The notes beneath the pieces are model-generated. The model was not told the DNA's origin. It searched no databases and saw nothing but the letters and a program-made list of their open reading frames with translations. The position numbers were made by a program, and so were the translations under genes. A stretch of 64,000 nt of DNA, taken from contig DASWNP010000019.1 of assembly GCA_036399175.1 (NCBI GenBank), positions 10,516 to 74,515 of the forward strand, given 5' to 3'. The stretch is from DASWNP01 sp036399175 (GTDB lineage Bacteria > Acidobacteriota > Blastocatellia > Pyrinomonadales > Pyrinomonadaceae). Position 1 is the first letter of the stretch, and each line of letters begins with the position of its first letter. Below, one piece after another: positions 24,063-34,048 of the stretch.

Positions 24063-26702
24063 TCAGCGCGGCGACTCCTGCAAAGGATTCTCCGGCCACG
24101 CGTGACGCGGGTAGCGGCGGCTCAACTCGCGTCTCACCTGCGGATAATGTCGCTCCCAGAAGCCCGCGAGGTCTGTGGTCAACTGCACGGGTCGCCCGTT
24201 CGGCGCGAGCAGGTGCAGCACGACCGCGACGCGCCCGCCCGCCACTCGCAGCCCCTCCCGCATCCCAAAAAAGTCCTGCAAACGCGAAGCCACCCAGGGC
24301 GGCTTCTCCCGCTCGTAGTTGACTCTCACCTGCCGCCCCCTCGCCAGCGTCAAACGCTCCGGAGCCATCTTCGACAACAGGCGCGACTGTTCCCCGCTCA
24401 AACGCCCGCGCAGCAACTCAAGCAGCTCGCCCGCGCCGACAGCTTCGCGCAGCTCCGAGAAGCTCCGCCTGCCCTCGCACAGGCGCACAAGACACGCCCG
24501 CACGTCTTCCTCCGAGAGCGACGGAAACCCAGCTTCGGGAAACGCCCGAGCCATGAACTCGACGCGCGCGAGGAAACGCTCGTATCGCTCGCGCTCCGTG
24601 AAGGCTTCGAGCCCCGCCGCGAGCGCGGCCTCTGCGAGCACGCTCGACACCTCCGGCATATCTGCCCCGCTCGCTTCATTCGCACGCCACTCTTCGAGCA
24701 CGAGCCCTTCATAAACCATCCGCCGCACCACCTCGACGCGCTCGCTCGTCGCGTTCCAATTCGTCTCGGTCGTCTCTTCGATTGATTCCGTGAAGAGGTC
24801 GAGCAGCCACTCGGGCGCAATCGCGCTCGCCAGTCGCACGAGCGTCTCGCCTCTTCCTCTTCCTCCCTTTCCTCTTCCCGTCTCTCTCCGCTCGCCTGCT
24901 TCGACCGCCACTAAGAACCGCGCGTCTCGAACCACGCTCTCAGCCGCGAGACTCGCCGCGCCGCCGCCCGCGAGCAGCAACTCCGCGCCCGCGCTTTCGC
25001 CCCGCTCCGTCGAGACGCGGCGACGCGCCACTCTGTCGGGATAACCGGCCAGAATCGAAATCAACAACTCTGTTTCCTGTGAAGATGAAAGCGAAGATGA
25101 AAGCTTCGCCCCGCGTGTGTCTTTCGTCGCGCCGCGCTCGATTATTCGTTGTAGCTGACGCCTGACTCTCTCGACGGCGCGCACCGCTCCGGCGTCGAGG
25201 CCGAGACGACGCAGGGCGTCGGGCGCAAATCTCAGTCGCTCGGCTTCATCGAAGAGGTCTGAAAGCTCAAGCAGGTCGGAAGGGCTGGTGGCACGCGCGT
25301 TCGCGGCTCTACGCTCGCGCGCATCGAGGCTGAGACGACTGCCCGCGCGGATGTCGCGCTCGCCGACGAGCGCGGCGACGAGGCAGGCTGCGCGCCCGAC
25401 GCCGCGCCTTTCGGCTTCGACCAGCAGGCGCGCGAGCCTCGGGTGCAGAGGGAAACGGAGCATGCGCTGGCCGGTCGAAGTCAAAGCGCCTTCGCGGTCA
25501 AGCGCGCCGAGCTTTCTGAGAAGCTTGTCGGCGGCGTCGAGCGCAGAGGGCGGCGGAGCGTCGAACCAATCGAAGCGCGCGAGGTCTTTGACGCCGGCGG
25601 CGTGCAATTCAAGCGCCGGCTCGGCGAGGTCTGCGCGGAGGATTTCGGGCGCGTCGTATTCGGGGCGCGCGTTGAAGTCCTGTGCGGTGTAGAGACGCAG
25701 GCAGCGCCCCGGCCTCGTGCGTCCGGCACGGCCTGCGCGCTGCGCGGCCGAAGCGCGACTGATGCGCGCCACGTCGAGCGTCGGAAGTCCCGACCAGAGC
25801 GAGTGCCCGGCGACGCGCGCGAGCCCGGAATCGACGACGACTGTAACGCCCTCAATCGTGACGGAAGTTTCGGCGACGTTGGTCGAGAGAATGATTTTGC
25901 GTCGCTCGGCGGGACGCACGGCGCGGTCTTGCTCGGCGGCGGGCAGCTCGCCGTGCAGGGGCAGGATTAAAAGCTCGAACTCGTCTGCGAGTGGAGCGCA
26001 GGCTTCGTGCGCGCGTCGTATCTCGGCAGCGCCGGGAAGAAAGACGAGCACGTCGCCTTCCAAATTTTCCGAGAGCAGACGGCGCACCGCGCGCTCGACC
26101 TGCGCGGCGAGCGGTCGCTCGTCTTCGCGCGCGAGGTGTTCTATCTCGACCTCGAAGCGCCGACCTTCGGAGCGAAGCGAAGGACAGCCGCCGAGATATT
26201 CCGCGACGGGCGCGGCCTCCAGAGTCGCCGACATGGCGACGATGCGAAGCTCCGGGCGCGTCGTCCGCTGTAATCTGCGAAGCAGCGCGAGCGCGAGGTC
26301 TGCCTGTAAATGTCGCTCGTGAAATTCGTCGAGGACGACTGCGGAGACGCTTCCGAGCTGCGGGTCTGAGAGCAGGCGACGCGTGAGCACGCCTTCGGTG
26401 AGAAAGCGCAGGCGCGTGCGCGCGCCCGAGACATCCTCGAAGCGCACCTGATAGCCGACCAGCTCGCCGAGCCGTTCGCCGCGCTCTTCGGCCACGCGAC
26501 GCGCTGCCATCCGCGCAGCCATGCGTCTCGGCTCAAGCACCCAGACCTCGCCCTCCAGAGCGAGGCTTTCGTCAAGCAACGCCGCAGGCACGCGCGTCGT
26601 TTTCCCCGCGCCGGGCGGTGCTTGGATAACGAGATTGTGCGAGACGCGGCGGAGTGTCTCCAGAACTTGCGGCAGAAGCGCATCGACGGGCAAAGGCTGC
26701 AT
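24063..26702 (-). CDS. hrpB: ATP-dependent helicase HrpB (DEAH-type)
   Basis: An 879-residue DExH helicase. Motif I reads APPGAGKTTRVP, motif II LDEFHERH (DEFH), motif III SATLEA, then STNVAETSVTIEGV and the Q/R-rich motif VI QRAGRAGRTRPG. The C-terminal HrpB-specific region ends with the diagnostic LHLLAPNGRPVQLTTDLAGFWERHYPQVRRELSRRYPRHAWPE-type segment (partly quoted as LAGFWERHYPQVR), which separates HrpB from HrpA and DEAH splicing relatives. The length is slightly above the common 800-850. Insertions in the middle carry low-complexity Glu/Arg/Gly runs (RETGRGKGGRGRGE). It probably unwinds RNA; the cellular role of HrpB is poorly defined in general. No strong ribosome binding site is visible before the ATG. 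Confidence 0.93.
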   Translation of the reverse strand: MQPLPVDALLPQVLETLRRVSHNLVIQAPPGAGKTTRVPAALLDESLALEGEVWVLEPRRMAARMAARRVAEERGERLGELVGYQVRFEDVSGARTRLRFLTEGVLTRRLLSDPQLGSVSAVVLDEFHERHLQADLALALLRRLQRTTRPELRIVAMSATLEAAPVAEYLGGCPSLRSEGRRFEVEIEHLAREDERPLAAQVERAVRRLLSENLEGDVLVFLPGAAEIRRAHEACAPLADEFELLILPLHGELPAAEQDRAVRPAERRKIILSTNVAETSVTIEGVTVVVDSGLARVAGHSLWSGLPTLDVARISRASAAQRAGRAGRTRPGRCLRLYTAQDFNARPEYDAPEILRADLAEPALELHAAGVKDLARFDWFDAPPPSALDAADKLLRKLGALDREGALTSTGQRMLRFPLHPRLARLLVEAERRGVGRAACLVAALVGERDIRAGSRLSLDARERRAANARATSPSDLLELSDLFDEAERLRFAPDALRRLGLDAGAVRAVERVRRQLQRIIERGATKDTRGAKLSSSLSSSQETELLISILAGYPDRVARRRVSTERGESAGAELLLAGGGAASLAAESVVRDARFLVAVEAGERRETGRGKGGRGRGETLVRLASAIAPEWLLDLFTESIEETTETNWNATSERVEVVRRMVYEGLVLEEWRANEASGADMPEVSSVLAEAALAAGLEAFTERERYERFLARVEFMARAFPEAGFPSLSEEDVRACLVRLCEGRRSFSELREAVGAGELLELLRGRLSGEQSRLLSKMAPERLTLARGRQVRVNYEREKPPWVASRLQDFFGMREGLRVAGGRVAVVLHLLAPNGRPVQLTTDLAGFWERHYPQVRRELSRRYPRHAWPENPLQESPR

Positions 26703-26862
26703 GAAAAAGTTTGAGCTGCGATGAGACTTGAGAGCGATGCTTCAATGAGCGTCAGACAGACGAGCGGTCAGGCAAAGCAGCACGGGGCAGAAGACCGCGC
26801 GCCGATTTACATGACCGTCTGCGCGTGACTTCTTCCCGTGGCTATAGTGCGCCTGACTATTC

Positions 26863-29142
26863 TTACCTGACAATCTCGAAGTCTATCCACTGCGTCAAGG
26901 TTCGATACTTCTCTTTCGCCAGCTCGTCGGTGACGACGAGTTGAAGGACGTATTCGCCGGGGACGGCGGCGCTGCTGAGATTTATTCGGCCGCTTGCGCG
27001 CAGACGCCCGAGGTCGCTCTGCTGCGCCGTCTCGAAGGCGGTGAGCCTGCCTTCGTACAACAACTTTCCTTCGCGGAAGAGATGCACCTGCGTCTTGAGC
27101 TGCGGGCGATTTGTCGAGGGGTCGAGCTGCGCGTTGTAGATGAGCAGGTCGTAGCGCAGCTCCATGCCGGGGCGCAGGCGTCGGACGGCGGGGTTGGCCT
27201 GCGGGTCGAAATCCTTGAGGTCGTCGGAGGCAGCGACGACGGTTTGAGAAGCGTTGGAAGCAGTTGAAGTATTGAGCGTCGATTCGTGCGCGCTGTTCGG
27301 GTCTCTCCCGCTCAGGACGATGCCGGAGAGGGCGAGGCGCGAGTTTTCTACGTCGGGCGCTTCGATGAACTCGTTGGCCGAGCCGGTGCGCGAGGCGGCC
27401 GAGTCGCGGACGGCGACGCGCAGTTGGTAAGCTCCGGCCTTCTTGATGGGAACTTTGATTGTGTAGAGCAAGCCGTTTCGCAGAAGCTTCTGATAGTCGT
27501 CTTCGGAAACGCGAATCGTCTCGATGCGATTGACTTCGTCGATGGCTTTGCCCGTGTCGCCGAAGGTCAGCGCGAGCACGTCGATGACGGCTTTGCGGAA
27601 GCCGCCGGGCTCCCGGACGAAAGAGAGGTCGCGCGCGTCGATGTAGAGCAGCGAGCGGACGAAGGAGCCGGTCTGCTGGTCGTTGCCGAAGAGCGAGGTG
27701 AGACGCATCCGAATACTGCCCGAAGCGAAGGGCGAAGTGAGCGCCGAGAGCAGTTGTCCTTCGCGCGTGGCGGGCGCAGGCGTCTGCACGGCCTCTTCGG
27801 GCAGCGCGTAGAAGCCGATGCGATGGCGCACGCGCAAGCCCGGCCTCTTCGTTTTGATGGTGATGTTGCGGAAAGGGCGCTCGCCGCCCTGCGTCTCGAA
27901 GGTCGAATCCGAAGGACGATAGCCGATGAGATAGTAGCCCTTCTGGTCTTCGAGGATGCGTTCGAGGCTGGCGTTGGACGCGCCGCCCGTCTGCTGTGCG
28001 AGATAACGCAAGCCCGCGTGCGATTCGTAGAAGGCGGCGCGACCGTCGCCGAGGCGCTGTTCGTTCCTGAGCGTCTCGGCTTCAAAACGAGTGGAAGCGG
28101 AGCGCGGCTGGCCGCCGCCTTCGCCGGGGCCGATGCCGAGGATGGTGGGGGCGACGATGCTGTCTTCGTCCGAGAGGCCGGAGGGCTTGAGGTCTCCGGC
28201 GTTGAAGTTGTAGATGCTGACGGAGGCGCGGTTGGCGAGGTCTGCGAGGCGGCGCAGGTATTCGAGCACGGGCGCGTTGCGCTTGCGAGGGTTGAAGATG
28301 CGTAGGTTCTCCGAGATGAGGACGACGGACTTCCGACCCGGTATCCCGCGCATGCCGCGCACGACGAAGTTGAGCGCGCCGAGCGTGCCGACGGAGAAGA
28401 GGTTTTCACGATAGTCGGCGATGGCATCGGCGTCGGCTGCCAGCTTCGATTCGCTTCTCTCGCCGTCGCCGCCCGTCGTAGTTCTCTTCGCGCTCGAAGC
28501 TGCGTCGCTGCCGCGCTCGGCGAACGAGCCGGTCGGGGCGCGGAAGCCCGGATAGAAGCGCACGCGCTCGATGGCCGCGAGCACCTGCCGCTTGTCGGAG
28601 CTGAACTGCTGCAAAGCGCCGACGCCTGCGCTCGTGCGCACGACCGCGACGAGGTCGCCCGCTCGCATCTGCTCTTCGACGAATCTTTTCAGGTATTGAC
28701 GAACGTAAGCCGTCGCCTCGAACGAGAGCCCGAGGTCATCGACGACGAGCGCGACGGCGCGGCGCACCTGCTCGGGTCTGAGGCGCGCGGGCGGAACGGG
28801 CGGCGCGTTCGTCGTGTTTCGATTAGCGGACGACGCAGAAGAACGCGCGCGAACCTGCGCGGTCGCGCCCGGCTCGGTCGAGATGTAGGAGAAATTAGTT
28901 ATCGCCTGCGGGCGTCCGTCCTCCAGAATCTCGAAGTCTTCAGGCTGGAGGTCGGTCACTTGCTTGCCGTCTTTGTCCGTCACCACCGCATCGACCTGCA
29001 CGAGATTCGACGTGATGCGAACCACCTCGTCTTCATCCTGCGCGCTCTGCGGCGACGGCGCGGAGGCTGTGCTCTGCGTCCGCGCGAAGACGGAAGCGCA
29101 GAGCGAAACGATAGCCAGCGAGGTCAGGATTCTCTGCTTCAT
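26863..29142 (-). CDS. Secreted VWFA-related protein (Acidobacteriota-type von Willebrand A domain)
   Basis: A 759-residue protein with a signal peptide (ILTSLAIVSLCASVFA). The segment VRITSNLVQVDAVVTDKDGKQVTDLQPEDFEI, starting near residue 43, is the hallmark of the acidobacterial VWFA-related family: a short Ig-like strand pair ahead of a VWA domain. The VWA core follows (ALVVDDLGLSFEATAYVRQYL, about 130-330; GRKSVVLISENLRIF). The C-terminal half (about 430-759) is beta-rich with no family I recognise. The acidic residues DD in VVDD could coordinate a metal, though a full MIDAS (DxSxS) is not present at that site. Its likely role is extracellular adhesion or protein interaction. It is the main taxonomic clue in the window. 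Confidence 0.85.
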   Translation of the reverse strand: MKQRILTSLAIVSLCASVFARTQSTASAPSPQSAQDEDEVVRITSNLVQVDAVVTDKDGKQVTDLQPEDFEILEDGRPQAITNFSYISTEPGATAQVRARSSASSANRNTTNAPPVPPARLRPEQVRRAVALVVDDLGLSFEATAYVRQYLKRFVEEQMRAGDLVAVVRTSAGVGALQQFSSDKRQVLAAIERVRFYPGFRAPTGSFAERGSDAASSAKRTTTGGDGERSESKLAADADAIADYRENLFSVGTLGALNFVVRGMRGIPGRKSVVLISENLRIFNPRKRNAPVLEYLRRLADLANRASVSIYNFNAGDLKPSGLSDEDSIVAPTILGIGPGEGGGQPRSASTRFEAETLRNEQRLGDGRAAFYESHAGLRYLAQQTGGASNASLERILEDQKGYYLIGYRPSDSTFETQGGERPFRNITIKTKRPGLRVRHRIGFYALPEEAVQTPAPATREGQLLSALTSPFASGSIRMRLTSLFGNDQQTGSFVRSLLYIDARDLSFVREPGGFRKAVIDVLALTFGDTGKAIDEVNRIETIRVSEDDYQKLLRNGLLYTIKVPIKKAGAYQLRVAVRDSAASRTGSANEFIEAPDVENSRLALSGIVLSGRDPNSAHESTLNTSTASNASQTVVAASDDLKDFDPQANPAVRRLRPGMELRYDLLIYNAQLDPSTNRPQLKTQVHLFREGKLLYEGRLTAFETAQQSDLGRLRASGRINLSSAAVPGEYVLQLVVTDELAKEKYRTLTQWIDFEIVR

Positions 29143-29240
29143 GCGTGGTCTCTGATGTCTCGAACATTCGGCTCCAGAAGAGTTGAACGCCGAGACAGAC
29201 GGGCGGGTTCAGTTAATTTCCGTCGCCGTCCTTCAGGCAA

Positions 29241-29286
29241 AAAGCGTGAAGGATGTTCTGCCCTGTCGATGCTCAGAACATCCTTC
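29241..29286 (-). terminator. Hairpin terminator after the sortilin-like gene
   Basis: Perfect 13-bp arms (GAAGGATGTTCTG at 29248-29260; complement at 29274-29286) around a 13-nt loop. On the minus strand the stem is followed by ACGCTTTTTGCC. It lies about 95 nt after the stop of the gene ending at 29382. Confidence 0.75.
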
Positions 29287-29331
29287 GTATCGCGTGGCTT
29301 CAGACGATAAGGACGAACGTGGACGAGCGTC

Positions 29332-29383
29332 ACCTTGTTTGCTCGCTCCGGCTCGCTACCTTGTTCGCTCGCTCCGGCTCGTT
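29332..29383. repeat. Two tandem 26-bp copies reaching into the stop codon
   Basis: Copies at 29332-29357 and 29358-29383 differ at two positions; each contains GCTCGCTCCGGCTCG. The second copy overlaps the TAA of the sortilin-like gene on the minus strand. Confidence 0.7.
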
Positions 29384-32300
29384 ATGGCTGCGGAAGCTCG
29401 ATGGGCTTGCCTGTCATCATTGTCGGCGCGTTGAAGCGGCGCAGCGTTTCGTTCAGTTGTGAGACGTTCTGAGTGAAGAACCTGTTGACCTCCGTCATCT
29501 TCTCCTGAAACTCGGTTTGAAGCTCGCCGTAGAACTCGCGCTGCGCGGGGGTGGGTGCGGCGTTGGTGGCATCAATCGCGAAGAAGAGGCTGCCGATGCG
29601 GTCAACGAGCTGCGAGCGTCCGGCGAAGCCGAGTCCGCCCTCGGGCTGCGCCAGCCGGTTTTGCAGCGCCTCAAGCTGCTTCTTGTTCTCGGCGAGCCTG
29701 TCGGCTAGCTCTTTCGGCACTTCGCCGAGCCTGTCCTTGACCGTCTTCTCGATGAACTCATGCTGACTCTTGAGACTGTCGAGAGCGCGCAGGGCGTTGT
29801 TGGTGGCCGACTGCATATCGCGCAGGCGAAGCGACATATCGTGCATCACTTGCAGGTCGGCGGTCGGCGTGTTGATGGTCGGGTCGAGGCGCACTTCGAC
29901 GCGCTTCTCCTGCGTCTTGTTGCCGAGCGTCAGGCGGACAGTGTAAGTGCCGGGCAAGACCTGTGGGCCGCGCGGGCCGCCGCCGAAGGGCGTCTCTTCG
30001 TCGGTCGGAGGACGACGCACCTGCGGGCCGCCATAGCGCAGATTCCAGGAGACGCGGTTGATTCCCTTCTCCTTCGAGATGCGCTCAAGGTCGTGTATGA
30101 CCTTACCCTGCGCGTCGAGAATCTGAATCTTGAAGGTAATCTTCTCGTCGGGCTTGTCTTTGAGGTAGTAGCTGATGAGCGCGCCGTAGGGCGGGTTAGC
30201 GCCGGTGAAAACTTTGTCGCCGATGCCGTAGCGCGTGAAGCGCGTGGTGAAGCGCAAGGCGGGACGGATGTCGAAGAGATGGAGGTCGCTGCGAAGCACT
30301 TCGGGGCTGTTCTGCTGGACGGGCGTGGCGTCGTCGAGAATCCAGATGCTTCGGCCGTGCGTGCCGAGGATGAGGTCGTTCTCGCGCGGGTGAACGAGAA
30401 TGTCGTGGACGGCGACGTTGGGCAGGTTCTTCAGGTTGAGCGGCGTCCAAGTGCCGCCGCCCGTGTAGGAGACGTAGAGACCAAGCTCCGTGCCCGCGTA
30501 GAGCAGACGCGGGTTCTTCGGGTCTTCGCGCACGACCCAGACGTGCGCCTTCGCGGGCAGATTGCCGGTGATGTTAGTGAAGGTGCGTCCGGCGTCCGTC
30601 GAGCGGTAGATGTAGGGACGAAAGTCGTCGAGCATGTGACGGTCGAAGGAGACGTAGACGAGGTTGGCATCGACGCGCGAGGGCTCGACGTGCGAGACGG
30701 ACGAGTTTGCGGGAAGGCCGCTCAAGTTCTTTGTCAGGTTCGTCCACTTGCCTCCGCCGTCTGTCGTCACTTGGAGGTTGCCGTCGTCCGTGCCCGCCCA
30801 GATGTGGCCGGGGCGCAAGGGGGATTCGGCGAGGCTGATGATGGTCGTGTGAAACTCAGCGCCCGTGTTCTCGAAGGCGACGGGGCCTCCGGCCTCCTTC
30901 TGCTTCTCGGGGTCGTTGGTCGTCAGGTCGGGGCTGATAGCCGCCCACGTCTTGCCGAAGTCGTTCGACCTGAAGACGACGCTTCCGGCCAGATAGACGG
31001 TGTTCTTATCGTGCGGCGACTGGACGATAGGCGAGTTCCAGTTGAAGCGGTATTTGAAATTCGACGCGGGGCCGCCGTCGTCGCGCGCCTGCGGCGTGAC
31101 GGCCTGCTGCTCGCGCGTGCGAAAGTCCGTGCGAACGATGTTGCCGCCCTGCGATTCGGTGAGATAAAGCTCGGGCTCGTCGGCGTGATTGATGGCGTAG
31201 AAGCCGTCGCCGAAGCTGACCATGCGCCAGTCGTCGTTGAGGATTCCGGCGGGCTCGCGTGTGCGGCTCGGCCCCGTCCAGGTGCCGTTGTCCTGAAGGC
31301 CGCCCATGATGAAATAGAACGGCTGACGATTGTCTGCGTGAATCTGGTAGAACTGGCCGAGCGGTATGTTGTTGACGTACTCCCACGTTTCGCCCTGATC
31401 GTGTGAGACGGCGACGCCTCCGTCCTGTCCCTGCCACATGCGGCGCGGATTCTGCGGGTCAATCCAGAGGGCGTGGTAGTCGATGTGAGTGCGCCCCGTG
31501 ATGGAGCGGAAGGTGCGCCCGCCGTCGATGGAGACGTAGAGGGTGGAAGCGACGGCGTAGACGCGGTTCTCGTTCTGCGGGTCGATGCGAACATCCGTGT
31601 AGTAGAAACCGCGCGAGACGATTGACTCCTGCTTCGAGACGTTGCGCCAAGTCTCGCCCCGGTCGTCGGAGCGATAGAGCGTGCCATCCTTCGCCTCCAT
31701 GATGGCGTAGACGACGTTCGGATTGCTCGGCGCGACCTTGACGCCGATGCGACCGATGAGCTTAGGCAAGCCCGTCGAGAGTTTCTTCCAAGTGCGCCCG
31801 CCGTCAACCGACTTGAAGACACCGCCCTTCTCGCTGCCGCTTCGGTGCGTCCAGGGCGTGCGACGGAAGCTCCACATTCCCGCGTAGAGAATGTTCGGGT
31901 TCGACGGGTCAATCTCCAAATCTGCGACGCCGTGCTCCGCGTCGATGTAGAGCGTCTTCGTCCAGGTCTTTCCGCCGTCGGTGGTCATAAACACGCCGCG
32001 CTCTTCGTTCGCCCCGAAGGCGTGCCCGAGCGCGCCGACGTAGACCACCTCGGGGTTGCGCGGGTTGATGACGATGCGCGAGATGCGCTCTGTGTTCCTG
32101 AGCCCCATGTGCTGCCAGCTTTGGCCGCCGTCGAGCGACTTGTACACGCCGTCGCCGAACGAGACGCTGTTGCGCACGTTCGACTCGCCCGTGCCTGCCC
32201 AGACGACATCCGGGTTGTTCGGCTCAAGGGCGATGTCGCCCAGAGAGATTGTGCCCTGTCGCTCGAAAATCGGTCGCCAGCTCGTGCCGCCGTTCGTCGT

Positions 32301-32594
32301 TTTCCAGAGCCCGCCCGAGGCCGTCGCCACGTAGACGATGTTCGGATTGCCGGGCACGCCCTCTACGTCCGCCGTGCGCCCGCCCATGTTCGCAGGCCCG
32401 ATGCTGCGCCATTCCAGTCGCTCGAAGGATTTCATCTCGATAGCGGCATCTTCCGGGCGACTCTCCGGCGCGGGCGTCGGCGTCGGCGTCGGCGATGCCT
32501 GCTCCTGCCCTACGACGCTTGCGCCCTGCCCCCAAACGCCCAGAGCAAGAAACAGAACCAAACCCAAAACCTGAACTCCCCGACGTTTCGACAT
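29382..32594 (-). CDS. Exported sortilin/VPS10-like beta-propeller (BNR repeat) protein
   Basis: A 1070-residue protein with a signal peptide (VLGLVLFLALGVWG) and a short Pro/Thr linker. The propeller region (about 55-760) carries many Asp-box repeats: TTNGGTSWRP, SLDGGQSWQHM, TTDGGKTWTKTL, SVDGGRTWKKL, SDDRGETWRNV, SIDGGRTFRSI and others, together with the WRSIGPANMGGRTADV start typical of the bacterial VPS10/sortilin-like family. After it comes a Fn3/Ig-like beta domain (about 800-900; LPGTYTVRLTLGNKTQ) and a helical C-terminus (910-1040, coiled-coil-like RLAENKKQLEALQNRL). These proteins are abundant in Acidobacteriota and Bacteroidota and usually called glycosyl hydrolases, but no catalytic residues can be assigned. 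It is probably periplasmic or secreted. Confidence 0.85.
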   Translation of the reverse strand: MSKRRGVQVLGLVLFLALGVWGQGASVVGQEQASPTPTPTPAPESRPEDAAIEMKSFERLEWRSIGPANMGGRTADVEGVPGNPNIVYVATASGGLWKTTNGGTSWRPIFERQGTISLGDIALEPNNPDVVWAGTGESNVRNSVSFGDGVYKSLDGGQSWQHMGLRNTERISRIVINPRNPEVVYVGALGHAFGANEERGVFMTTDGGKTWTKTLYIDAEHGVADLEIDPSNPNILYAGMWSFRRTPWTHRSGSEKGGVFKSVDGGRTWKKLSTGLPKLIGRIGVKVAPSNPNVVYAIMEAKDGTLYRSDDRGETWRNVSKQESIVSRGFYYTDVRIDPQNENRVYAVASTLYVSIDGGRTFRSITGRTHIDYHALWIDPQNPRRMWQGQDGGVAVSHDQGETWEYVNNIPLGQFYQIHADNRQPFYFIMGGLQDNGTWTGPSRTREPAGILNDDWRMVSFGDGFYAINHADEPELYLTESQGGNIVRTDFRTREQQAVTPQARDDGGPASNFKYRFNWNSPIVQSPHDKNTVYLAGSVVFRSNDFGKTWAAISPDLTTNDPEKQKEAGGPVAFENTGAEFHTTIISLAESPLRPGHIWAGTDDGNLQVTTDGGGKWTNLTKNLSGLPANSSVSHVEPSRVDANLVYVSFDRHMLDDFRPYIYRSTDAGRTFTNITGNLPAKAHVWVVREDPKNPRLLYAGTELGLYVSYTGGGTWTPLNLKNLPNVAVHDILVHPRENDLILGTHGRSIWILDDATPVQQNSPEVLRSDLHLFDIRPALRFTTRFTRYGIGDKVFTGANPPYGALISYYLKDKPDEKITFKIQILDAQGKVIHDLERISKEKGINRVSWNLRYGGPQVRRPPTDEETPFGGGPRGPQVLPGTYTVRLTLGNKTQEKRVEVRLDPTINTPTADLQVMHDMSLRLRDMQSATNNALRALDSLKSQHEFIEKTVKDRLGEVPKELADRLAENKKQLEALQNRLAQPEGGLGFAGRSQLVDRIGSLFFAIDATNAAPTPAQREFYGELQTEFQEKMTEVNRFFTQNVSQLNETLRRFNAPTMMTGKPIELPQP

Positions 32595-32833
32595 TCACTC
32601 GTCTCCCGATTTTTGATTTTCAGACTCTCCAACCCCTGAATCACGAACCCGTGCCCCGGATTCCCGCTCGCGCTCTCAATCATACGCAGACTGCGGCGCA
32701 GGATAGCTAACAGGTCGCTCTTCGTGAAATTCTCCAGCTCCCTCTGATGGCTTCGCGCCTCTTCGAGCACGTAGGCAAGGCGGTCGAACCTATGGCCGGG
32801 CGCTCGGTCAACGCAGTAGCAAATCGCAGTCGG
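32595..32833 (-). other. Possible coding remnant downstream of cax
   Basis: Directly after the antiporter TGA, the same frame stays open across this spacer and reads RFDRLAYVLEEARSHQRE, then LENFTKSDLLAILRRSLRMI. This looks more protein-like (amphipathic helices) than chance. A GTG at 32770 could start an 86-residue product, but its end would overlap the next gene's signal peptide. I do not recognise a family. It may be a decayed gene or a readthrough extension. Confidence 0.3.
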
Positions 32834-34048
32834 TCAGTGAGCGTCGGGCAGGAAGTAGAACAGGATGCCCATAATCGCGTAAACCGAGAGCAGTTGCAGC
32901 CCCTCGATCCAGTTGCTCTCGCCATCGCTGCTGATCTGCTCGACGATGATGATGGAGGCAACGACCGCTACCACCTCCGGCACCGTGAACTCCAAGTCCA
33001 TCGGGGTTCCGAACAGGTAGGAGGCGAAAATCAGGACGGGCGCGACGAAGAGAGCGATCTGGAGGCTCGACCCGACGGCGATGCCGATGCTGATGTCCAT
33101 CTTGTTGCGCATGGCCAGCAGGATGGCCGATGAGTGCTCGGCGGCGTTGCCGATGATGGCGACGACGATGACGCCGACGAAGACCTCGGTCAAGCCGAGC
33201 GACTCGCGCGCCTGTTCGATGGCCCCGACTAGAAACTCCGAGATGAGAGCCACGAATCCGGTCGCCACGACGAGCACCCCGACCGCCTTGCCAACCGACC
33301 ACGGCGCGTGCGCGCCGCGCTCGGCCTCCATGCGCGTCAACTCCTCGCCGGCCTCGCGCGCAATGGCCTTCGACTCGTCGCCGCCGAACAACTCACGGTG
33401 AGTAACGAGCGTGAAGACGAGTGTGAGCACGTAAGTCAGAAACAGCACGACGGCGATGGCGAGCGACAGTCCCTGCTCTTTCGCGGGCGTCCAACCCCCT
33501 TGCGCGACCGGTACCACCTGCGCCGCCTGATGGAAGACCGTCGGGATGACGAGGGCGATGGCCCCGAGCGTGAGCGCTGTGGCCGAGACGCCCGCGGCCA
33601 CGCGGTTGAACTCCTGCTTGCGGAACTTCAGGCCCCCGGCGAGAAACGACAGCCCCAGAACGAGCAGGATGTTGCCGATAATCGAGCCGGTGATCGAAGC
33701 CTTGACGACTCCGGTCAGACCCTTCGAGAGGGCGAAGAGCGCGATGATGAGTTCGGCGGCGTTGCCGAAAGTGGCGTTCAGGAGCCCGCCGACGCCCTGA
33801 CCGAGGTGCTCGGCGAGATGCTCGGTGGCGCGCCCCATCCATCCGGCGAGCGGGATGATGGCGAGGCACGAGACGACGAAAAGAACGGTCGGATGCTCAA
33901 GCGCCGGCACGAACCTGAAGAGGACGGCGACGGGCACGAAGATGAGCAGCCAGTCGAGCGAGGGTCGGAGCCATGAGCGTGAAGGCGCGGGAGTTTGTGA
34001 TGGCTGCCGGGTGGCATCATCCTGTTCGATGGTCTGGGCTGTTGGCAT
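32834..34048 (-). CDS. cax: Calcium/proton antiporter (CaCA superfamily, Cax-type)
   Basis: A 404-residue inner membrane protein with about 11 hydrophobic helices. Both alpha-repeat signatures of the Cax family are present: GNAAELIIALFALSKG (about residues 94-110) and GNAAEHSSAILLAMRNK (about 300-317), whose glutamates bind Ca2+. A His/charged loop (about 205-245; THRELFGGDESK) divides the two halves. It should export cytosolic Ca2+ in exchange for protons. The first 25 residues are hydrophilic; the ATG has no strong ribosome binding site. It is monocistronic, with the more AT-rich island beginning upstream. Confidence 0.93.
   Translation of the reverse strand: MPTAQTIEQDDATRQPSQTPAPSRSWLRPSLDWLLIFVPVAVLFRFVPALEHPTVLFVVSCLAIIPLAGWMGRATEHLAEHLGQGVGGLLNATFGNAAELIIALFALSKGLTGVVKASITGSIIGNILLVLGLSFLAGGLKFRKQEFNRVAAGVSATALTLGAIALVIPTVFHQAAQVVPVAQGGWTPAKEQGLSLAIAVVLFLTYVLTLVFTLVTHRELFGGDESKAIAREAGEELTRMEAERGAHAPWSVGKAVGVLVVATGFVALISEFLVGAIEQARESLGLTEVFVGVIVVAIIGNAAEHSSAILLAMRNKMDISIGIAVGSSLQIALFVAPVLIFASYLFGTPMDLEFTVPEVVAVVASIIIVEQISSDGESNWIEGLQLLSVYAIMGILFYFLPDAH

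Noticed and set aside
29760..31406. 548-codon plus-strand frame
   Set aside because: Lies entirely opposite the BNR repeats; its sequence has no recognisable fold. Typical of high-GC antisense.
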